Shown piece after piece: positions 56,137 to 64,000 of a stretch of 64,000 nucleotides of DNA (position 1 is the first letter of the stretch; every line of letters begins with the position of its first letter). The stretch spans positions 35,639 through 99,638 of the forward strand of contig JAJEKB010022027.1 in the NCBI GenBank assembly GCA_022393335.1, written 5' to 3'. Below the pieces are notes generated by a model. That model was not told the origin of the DNA. It saw nothing but the letters and a program-made list of their open reading frames with translations, and did not search any database. This DNA is from Macrotrachela quadricornifera. Its lineage: Eukaryota > Rotifera > Eurotatoria > Philodinida > Philodinidae. A program made the position numbers and the translations under genes.

Positions 56137-57349
56137 AAGGGTGAGTACAAAGCTTTGATCTTTTTCTGTAACTTGACGATATTCATAAAATTCTTAAGTC
56201 ATTCAAAAAAGTAATGAGAGTGATATTGTAGTTCCTTATAAAAATTTCAACTTGTGTTATAATAATAAGATTTCGATAAGATCTATTTTTCTATCTCATG
56301 CGGTGAATAAAGGAATATTTATAGAGTAAATATTTGGTGTAACTCACATATGAAAAACGTGAGCGTAGCGTTAAGTCGAGGTATTGCGGCTCAAAGGCCG
56401 TTCAGTGCATTTTCCTAGCAACAGTAGACAACAAACACTAGACTTCTTTCTTAAGCTTCTTGGCCACCAAATGTAGAAAACAAGAGTTTTTATAGTATAG
56501 TCTATTAATGTAAGGAAGCTAAAGATATGTGAGTTCCACATTTTAGTCCCAAAAAGGGTGTGCTAACAAGCTTTTTTGACTAAGTTTTTATAGAAGCGAC
56601 GTTGCGAGCTAGAATTTTCACATTCCAAAAGAGATCATAAAGATGCACCAAACCGTATGTTATAGTTCTATTCACATGACTTTTTTTGACGTTTTTTATG
56701 GATCTCTTTGAATATAAACTTACTCATTGTGATGTTTACGATGACTTTCCCGTTGTCAGACATGCATTCAAACCGCCAGTGGAGAATATACAAAACTGCA
56801 CAAAGTTTCAATAGTTAAAATTAATCATTCGGGAGTTATAGGTATTCTAGTTGAAAATCTAACTAATGATCCTAACAATTTCTATAAAAAAAAACGTTTT
56901 TTGTCTGTTTTTTTCTGTGACAAGAAATCATCTTCTCATATTGTCAAATTTGATTAAACAAATTTGCGACAACACACTAGGAAAAGGTATATTACACGGT
57001 TCAATGCATCTTCATTTTATCTTTCGAATGGTGAAAATCGCAGCTCTCAACGTCGCTTCTATAAAAACTTATTCAAAAAATATTTACTATATAAACATTT
57101 GTTTTTTCGCCGCATGAGATAGAAAAATAGATCTTATCGAAACTTTATTATTATAATATCAGTTGAGTTATGATTAGATAGCATAGAAAGGTACAGCATT
57201 CTTTTCTCTATCAGCCATATAGGGAAAACTTTCTTTAAGGTTCTTATAAGGAATTACAATACCACTCTCATTACTTTTTGAATGACTTACGTATTTTATA
57301 TAAATAACGTCAATTTACAGAGAAAAATTGAAGCATGGTACTCACTCTT
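56137..57349. mobile_element. Foldback element with mariner-like arms, about 1.2 kb
   Basis: Left AAAGGGTGAGTAC and right (reversed) AAAGAGTGAGTAC ends, each next to TA (56135-56136 and 57350-57351). Further in, both arms share AAGTCATTCAAAAA, AGTAATGAGAGTG, CGATAAGATCTATTTTTCTA, CTCATGCGG and GTTTTTATAGAAGCGACGTT. The word TAAGTCATTCAAAAAGTAAT is of the type seen in mariner terminal regions. Each arm has an insertion missing from the other. No transposase frame is left. Confidence 0.72.
56337..56541. mobile_element. Possible nested MITE inside the left arm of the foldback element
   Basis: The segment is absent from the matching right arm and has inverted ends TGTAACTCACATAT and ATATGTGAGTTCCACA. 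Borders approximate; target duplication not established. Confidence 0.45.
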
Positions 57350-57351
57350 TA

Positions 57352-58380
57352 AACACAACTATTATGATTCTAATTAACGTTAAGTAACGGTCACGAAGAA
57401 TCAAAGATAACGAAAAATGAATCAATGTACTAATTGCGAATGAAATCGAAACCAAATAACGAAATAAATATACAAAAGGTGAAGGTTTTTTTTCTTTGTT
57501 TTCTTATAATGTTCACTGAGGTATGAATCGCTTGCATATTATTTAAAAAAAATAAATAAGTAACCAATCAACTGGAACGATAGATAGGCAAAGCATTACC
57601 TTGATTGAGCCACTAGAAACATTACCTGTATGTATGAATGAATAAAAGAAAAAAACGAAAGAGATTATTCAATACTTTTACAGTAATAAAACACGTGTAA
57701 AACGTAAGAAAGGTATGGATTTGGTTGATCTGTAAAATAGATGGTATGATCACTAAGATAGAATATCATGAAATCAGTTAAATGAATCAATGATTAGTTA
57801 TTAGATAAGCAGCTTCTCTAATTAATTTTAACATCAGTTAATAAAATAGATTAATAGTCCATATGCATTTAACAAGTACGGCATGCATATTTTTTTCTTT
57901 TTTCCTATTTCGAGCGTGTATTTTACTGCTACCAAGTAGAAAAATTGAAGTAGCACATCTTATTCAAAATGTAAGCGATTAATCTTCAACCAATGCAAGG
58001 ATATTTGCTACAAGATCTATAATGTGTTTCAAATTATGAAGCATCACAGCAATGGACTGAATCAAGAAAAGATATAGCTTTTACCCAAATGATATTTCAA
58101 AACAACATAATATATAGGGCACTATAAAATTGTTTTCGCTCGGCTCTTTTAAAAGCTTCAGTTTGCATTGAAGTATTCTGTTATATTGCTTATACATATT
58201 TGGGAATATATGCAAAAATTCAGACCTCTAATTTTTGTGCTTAGCCGTGATCTACTATTTCTTTTACATGAGTACCATACCGTTTCTCATGCGTCACATA
58301 ATGAATGACTTACAATAAATGACAGAACTTTGAATTTCATATTTTGATCCTTACAAATATTTTATGAAAATAAAAACAAA
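57352..58380. other. Intergenic; nothing recognised
   Basis: AT-rich sequence with short ORFs only. No RNA gene or terminal repeat supported. Confidence 0.4.
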
Positions 58381-58830
58381 ATATCCCAGAAGATGCAGAG
58401 TAAAAAGCTCTACAATCTACAATATAAAACTTATGGTGATTATGTATTTTTCCTATCAAAATGAACAGTATTCTGAGTGACCAATTTTTGATGCTGCGAT
58501 AGGTAGTTCAGCGAATTTTGATTTTACTTTCATGGTAAAAAAGGACACAATTAAAATGAAACTATTTTTGTAAATTGTAGAGCTTTACACATTGCATCTT
58601 TCGTCATGTTCTATTTTTTGCAAAGAAAATGTCTTGGGTAATAAAAGGATAAAATACGACAAACGAACGTTTTCGTTCGTTTAGAATTTTTGCATGCTAG
58701 AATATTTCTCTCCTATAATTTTGCTTTTTCTTAATAACAAAAGTTGTATATATGATACAAACTGTTCTTTGTAAATTGTAGAGTTTTTCATGCTGCTGCT
58801 TCTTCTTCTGATATATTTTGATTTTTTAAT
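58380..58830. repeat. Three copies of the TTGTAGAGCTTTT...GCATCTT module
   Basis: Copies at about 58389-58416 (reverse orientation), 58574-58602 and 58774-58803, roughly 185-200 bp apart. The core TTGTAGAGCTTT is followed after 6-9 bp by TTGCATCTTT or a variant. The same module occurs in the foldback elements at 29786 and 45041, so this is probably another, more decayed element of the same class. Confidence 0.6.
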
Positions 58831-59144
58831 AAAGCGTATTTAAGAATCAAAAAATGGGATGCAAAGTTCTTCTATTTATGATGGATCATCCGTTAGCAGG
58901 TTGCATGCATCTCAAATAAAAGCAATCACGAGTCGCAGCGACCTACAAGACTTAAAAATCTGAAACTTTGGACATAATCCTAAATATGTGCGAATATTAT
59001 AAAAAAAACTTAAACTCAATGTGTGGCTTTTGGAAGAGCCAAACGAAGAAACTTTTCTCGTGTTCCATGTACTTAGGCTCCTCATATAGAATCTCAAGGT
59101 TCTTCCTTTTAAATAAAAGAGCTAGAATCTTCATTTATGTTGTA
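58831..59144. other. Spacer before the large palindrome
   Basis: About 300 bp of AT-rich DNA; overlapping short frames on both strands only. Confidence 0.4.
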
Positions 59145-60677
59145 GTGTACAAAGGAAAAGAGACGTTAAGTGATGAAGTCAACTTCCACTCAAAACTGCA
59201 CATCACACTTTTCAAATCGTCAATTCGAGCGTCAAGATTCGATTATTGTTTGAATTAAACCTCATTTCAGTTGTGCATGTCTAATTCAAAATGTGATGTT
59301 GTCTACCATCTATAGAATCACGATATGTTTCCTACTTATGAAAACTCATTCTGTCATTCTCAACTTTCTAAATATTTAAAGTATTTATCATATAAAAGCT
59401 CTTTTTTTCTTCCTCTATTGAATAGTGTATAAGAATATAACAAAATATTCTTCTTACTATTCTGTCTCTAGGTTATACTGTTCAATCATACATATAAAGT
59501 GTGAGGATATCCATGATAACGCTTCTTATCTACTGTATTATAAAAGTAACCATCTACTTTGAATTATATATCATTCGATAATCGTTTGCAATTCTACGAG
59601 ATAGCTCTATTATATTGAGCAAAATGTGTGAGTAAGACATTTTATTGAAGAGCATAATGCTCATGGATGTTAAAAGATGATCTTTTTGACCGATTTTTGA
59701 TTGGTTTCCTGTTGAAGAGTTAGACTTCTTACCCAAGAAAACAATATATTTGAAATTAGCAAAAAAAAAACTGAGTTAATCTATATATGTTGTAATATGG
59801 TTCATGTATTTATTTTTGTCGAAAAATTTAGCCGTGGCTTTCCTCAAGAATGTGTGAAAAATAAAATTCTGTAAAAATCATAGTCTTATTGTAATGAAAA
59901 CATTTCTTCATTAATAAAAATGTAAGAAAACTCAAAATAACAGATGAATAAGTATTAACGATCATATTTTGTTAGAATTTAATTTAAAAATAAGTACATG
60001 AAACATTTTACAACATATTTAGATTAACTCAGTTTTTTTTTGCTAATTTCAAATATATTGTTTTTTCGAGTAAGAAGTGTAACTCTTCAACAGGAAACCA
60101 ATCAAAAATCGATCAAAAAGATCATCTTTTAACATCCATGAGCATTATGCTCTTCAATGAAATGTCTTACTCACAAATTTCGCTCGTTATAATAGGGCTA
60201 TTTCGTAGAACTTCAAAACGACTATCAGATGATATATAATTCAAAGTAGATGGTTACTTTTGTAATACAGTAGATAAGAAGCGTTATCATGGATATCCTC
60301 ACAATATATGTATGATTGAATAGTGTAACCTAGAGAACGAATAGTAAGAAGAATATTTTGTTATATTCCTATACACTATTCAATAGAGGAAAAAAAAAGA
60401 GCTTTTATATGATAAATAATTCAAATATTTAAAAAGTTGAGAATGACAGAATGAGTTTTCATAAGTAGGAAACATATCGTGATTCTATAGATGGTAGACA
60501 ACATCAAATTTTGAATTAGACATGCACAGTTGAAATGAGGTCTAATTCGAATAATAATCGAATCTTGACGCTCGAATTGACGATTTGAAAAGTGTGATGT
60601 GCAGTTTTGAGTGGAAGTTGACTTCATCACTTAACGTTCCTCTTCCTTTCTCTGAAGAGTCTTCCATTATTGTACAC
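59145..60677. repeat. Large palindrome, arms of about 670 bp
   Basis: Left arm about 59145-59818, right arm about 59985-60677, reverse complements with only scattered substitutions: for example GTTAAGTGATGAAGTCAACT, CGTCAATTCGAGCGTCAAGA, ACCATCTATAGAATCACGAT, ATCCATGATAACGCTTCTTA and GAGCATAATGCTCATGGATG each have their complement in the other arm. The spacer is about 165 bp. No reading frame in the arms looks coding. Either a long foldback transposon or an inverted duplication. Confidence 0.9.
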
Positions 60678-61133
60678 GTTGTTCCATGGATTTTACTTAC
60701 AAAATTTCATAATGAATTATCTTGGTTTTTGACGCGTCTCAGATTCATTCAGAAATTGTTCAGGATTTTTGTCTTTTTTTAGTAAAAATAACTCTTTTAA
60801 TTATAATTAATAGGTCTTCTATAGCATTCTATCCATTGTACTTCTCACACGCCATTTATAATCCAACGGAGGGAGAGGGAGGTACATCTGGAATATGATA
60901 GGGTCTTCTGCAAAAGAGAAGAAAAGGTTATTATACAAACTAATTTAAAATAAATACACAAATAAAAAGTGAATCTTTATGCATTTTAAAAAAAGATCAT
61001 ATATTTGATATTTTTGAAACACAGAATGATTCATATTGGAAGACATCAAAATACAAATATTAAACTTCTCTTAAAAGTACATACGTAAGTGCGTTGTTGG
61101 TATGACTATATACTTTTAAAATACTGCAGATCA
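60678..61133. other. Intergenic; nothing recognised
   Basis: AT-rich sequence between the palindrome and the 3' side of the NHL-repeat pseudogene. Confidence 0.4.
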
Positions 61134-61926
61134 TTACTGACAACGAAGACAGTGCCGATAAATCAGTAGAAAAAGAAGTAGACCACCAAAAGCTAAATCT
61201 GCTTCGCTATTGCAGTATGGTGGAGTTTTAGCATAAGTAAGTGGATACATGGCTCTGTTGCTTAGAAATAACTTTCGTTTGGATAGAAATACCCATATAT
61301 CACTCAAAAAATTCTTATCCATTTCCATCTGTCACGACTATTTCTTGTGATTCATCCATCCGATATCGTTTTACTTTCTGTTTAGCAGTATTAGTGACAC
61401 AGAGAAATCCATTTCCATCCATTGTTAATCCCCAGCAAGCAATATTTGAGATAATTGTTTTTCCATATGTTCCATTTTCACGAGGCCATCGAACTACTCT
61501 GTCATTCCACCCATCGCAAATAATGAGACTATCTCTCTCTTTGTCTACAATCACATCTGATAGTCTATACAATTAATGAAAGCTATTTTCCTGTCCATGT
61601 CCACTAGCTACTATTTGTTCGTTTGTTCCATCATATTTCCACGTCAGAATACGTTGATTATCACGATCAGCAACATAAATAGTTTGATTATCATTCACAT
61701 ATAAATTGTAGGATCCAGAAAGTGTTGAATTTTGTCCAATTACTGTTCGACTATTCTTGTTCCATTTGGCATTTGAAGGAATATATCTATCGAACTCCCA
61801 CGAAATGGTACTAAAATAAACAAAAAATATTATCATCAAAATGATTCTTTCATCTTCTTTGAAGTAGACAAAAAAAATTCTATAAAATTGTCTTTTGCCT
61901 TGTTTGATGATATTGAGAAGAAACAT
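61134..61926 (-). pseudogene. NHL-repeat (beta-propeller) protein, interrupted
   Basis: Minus strand. The upper part (61926-61576) reads through a hydrophobic start into NHL blades: YIPSNAKWNKNSRTVIGQNS, then GSYNLYVNDNQTIYVADRDN and QRILTWKYDGTNEQIVASGH. An in-frame TAA at 61573-61575 stands where the family usually has a Gln or Asn before LYRLSDVIVD. The same frame continues with ERDSLIICDGWNDRVVRWPR and GLTMDGNGFLCVTNTAKQKV, then stops at 61315. A short frame below (61328-61134) adds a hydrophobic tail (LAFGGLLLFLLIYRHCLRC). An internal acceptor (TTTATTTTAG) just before the first blade suggests a small intron. Full-length members have about six blades; only about three remain. One nonsense codon could also be read through or be an assembly error. 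Confidence 0.7.
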
Positions 61927-63298
61927 ATAACACAGAATAAATTAAACTATTTGTTTTTTTTTTTGTAGGATAGATCTTGAAATTCTCTATAAAACAGAGT
62001 ATTTTACTAAATGGATATCGTCATCGCTATTTTCTTGAATCAATTGTAATTGAAAGGTAAAGTCAATTATAGAATATATTTTATTCTTAACTTTCTTGAC
62101 AGTATACATGTTTCAATTCGTTTATTAATGTTCCCCTCTGTTATTATATGATAGCAATTCATAACCTCGATTATTTAGTTTAAGGACTACAACCGTGTTC
62201 ATTATTAATTATCTAGACGAAGAATATATTGGGCAGATGAAACCAGTTAGATATAAAAACCGAGAAGTGTTACAAAATTTCGAAATTTCTTCGAAGTAAA
62301 ATGAGGTTATCTTGTTGTCTTTAATCGATACATTTTCTCTGACTCCAATAATGTATATGCGAGATCCAACACTCATTGACTACAACATATTTTTAGGGCT
62401 TAATCCTTTTGGTTTTGTAAAGTTATGCTGCTTTTAGTTTTTTAAATGTCTCTATAGTGACAGGCAAATATCTATATAATATCCATTGTACACTTCTTCT
62501 TGAAATACTGATTTCATCAATTAATACATTCGATCCAATGATACCACCATTCGATCTCACTTTATTCTGACAAGAAACCAAACAGGAAAGCATTTTCTTT
62601 TTCTTCTTCTTAGACAGTAGCTTACACAATATGTGCTTTCTGCTTTACCATAGATATTTTTTAGATCATTTATTATATAGCGAAATATTTCTTGTTGAAA
62701 AAATCAAGACGACCAAATTTGTTACAACCGGAACGGAAGGTTTTTAATCGCGAGCAGATCCTTCTTATTCTCGTGCATGCTTCCTATAATATGAAAAAGT
62801 GACTCGATCGATTATTCAGTTGGTCAGAAAAAAATGATTCATTATGTAGTGATATAAAAAAGAAAACGATAAATAATCAATAGAAGGTAACGAAAAGGCC
62901 ATTAAGTGCATTTATTCGAAGTTAGCTATTCATGAAAATGAACATCTCAAAAAAGTTTCTAAGAATACTGAATCGCATCGTATATGTTAAGAATCTTTTT
63001 TTCTATCTGTTTCGTCTGAAATAGGTCCAACACTACTTTCAAAATTAGTTTCATTGCTGTTTTTGCATCTTTTCTTTCCATTTTTTTTTCAAATATATCC
63101 TTAAAAACAAATCTTTGAATTGAATCATATAAAATTTTGTAAGGTGCTATAAAATACAACGATTTAATTAAAATAGATACTAGATTTATTTCTAATTGAG
63201 ATAATATAAGAAAAAATGTGTTAAAATAGGAAAGATGTTACAGGCTAGACTAGATGATAAAATAAGGGTTGAAAGTTAAAAATAATTTATTTATTGAT
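61927..63298. other. Intergenic; no gene recognised
   Basis: AT-rich. Short minus-strand frames at 62423 and 62959 show no motif. The 3' UTR of the phosphoglycerate kinase gene lies next to 63298. Confidence 0.45.
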
Positions 63299-64000
63299 TT
63301 ATTTAGCTGATTTGTCACTAAGACCAGTAACACCGGGAAGATCTTTGCCTTCAAGAAGTTCAAGACTTGCACCACCTAAAAATACATTTAATAATTTTTC
63401 ATTTTTTAATATAAATAATTTATTTTATTTTTTCTCACCTCCAGTTGATACATGACTCATTTGATCGGCAAAACCAAATTTCGCACATGCTGTAGCTGTA
63501 TCACCTCCACCAATAATTGTTGTAGCATTTTGTTTTGTATGTTCAGCAACAACTTTAAGTAATTCTTTTGTTCCATTAGCAAATTGATCTTGTTCAAAAA
63601 CTCCCATTGGACCATTCCATACAATAGTTTTAGATTGTTTAACAACCTCACTAAATTTTTTTATTGATTCTTTACCAATATCAAGACCAAGATAATCATC
63701 TTCAATACCATTTTCTTTTGTTGCTTCTTTTGTATCTTTTGATTTAGTATCATTAGCAACAATAAAATCAACTGGAAGATATATTTCAACATTTTTTGAT
63801 TTAGCTTTATCAAGAATTTTTTGAATAGATTTTGAACCTTCCGTATCAAATAATGATTTACCAATTTTCATATTATCTTTTTCTTTAAGAAAAGTAAATG
63901 CCATACCTAAAAAATTTAAATAATAAAACAACAAAAAAATTTAATAATTATGTTTTTTTTTTGTTTGTTTTCATTTACCTCCACCAATAATTAAAGCATT
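63299..64000 (-). CDS. Phosphoglycerate kinase, C-terminal exons (5' partial)
   Basis: Cytosolic glycolytic enzyme transferring the phosphate of 1,3-bisphosphoglycerate to ADP. Exons on the minus strand: from beyond 64000 to 63979 (NALIIGGG), 63906-63439 and 63375-63299, in phase. The C-terminal nucleotide-binding domain is unmistakable: [95 protein letters not shown], ending VTGLSDKSAK. The GGGDTATA and WNGPMGVFE motifs line the ADP site. Introns are 63 and 72 nt. The N-terminal domain lies beyond the window end. No sign of decay. Confidence 0.97.

Noticed and set aside
1..64000. CRISPR arrays, bacterial operons, tRNA and rRNA genes
   Set aside because: No regularly spaced direct repeats, Shine-Dalgarno-type operon layout, tRNA B-box with matching stems or rRNA cores were seen.

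Overview
This is a metazoan window, most likely from a bdelloid rotifer. The conserved animal genes (liprin-alpha, NR4A-type nuclear receptor, protocadherin-like receptor, phosphoglycerate kinase) are cut by very short GT-AG introns, mostly about 40-80 nt, and the non-coding DNA is strongly AT-rich. F-box, NHL-repeat, UNC-93 and ubiquitin-like/ADP-ribosyltransferase-like genes sit beside many small degraded transposons. The rotifer assignment is an inference from this mix and from the lone intronless, foreign-looking enzyme gene; no marker gene proves it.

Layout. 0-14 kb: 3' end of a liprin-alpha gene (+), a protocadherin-like gene (-), a decayed coding remnant, an NR4A-type receptor that has a DNA-binding domain but no ligand-binding domain (+), and a Q/S/T-rich protein (+). 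14-31 kb: gene-poor and repeat-rich, with a three-exon gene of unknown family (-) and a truncated second copy of its 3' end 6.6 kb away, a dead FLYWCH/MULE transposon, several MITEs and two large inverted-repeat elements. 31-33 kb: a 589-bp assembly gap lying inside a palindrome. 33-36 kb: a gene joining an unknown N-terminal region, a ubiquitin-like domain and a PARP-like ADP-ribosyltransferase-like domain (+). 40-42 kb: an F-box gene (-). 44-47.6 kb: inverted-repeat elements followed by an UNC-93 pseudogene. 48.6-52.9 kb: a single 1409-codon exon (-). 54-61 kb: more inverted-repeat elements, including a palindrome of about 1.5 kb. 61-62 kb: a broken NHL-repeat gene. 63.3-64 kb: 3' end of phosphoglycerate kinase (-), running off the window.

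The most notable item is the 1409-residue protein at 48.6-52.9 kb. By eye it is a three-part fusion: an N-terminal multi-pass membrane region resembling ABA4/DUF4281, a cytochrome P450 of CYP74 type with heme cysteine and ExxR, and a C-terminal lipoxygenase with HxxxxH iron ligands. LOX makes fatty-acid hydroperoxides and CYP74 enzymes rearrange or cleave them, so the fusion suggests a self-contained, membrane-anchored oxylipin synthase. The second is the ubiquitin-like/ART-like protein at 33-36 kb. The third is the density of foldback elements; several carry a shared module of about 30 bp around a TTGTAGAGCT core.

The genes do not form an operon or visible pathway; they are independent eukaryotic transcription units. 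Exon boundaries were placed by hand from reading frame, GT/AG sites and family similarity. Transposon ends were placed by reading terminal inverted repeats and flanking duplications. No alignment or database search was run.
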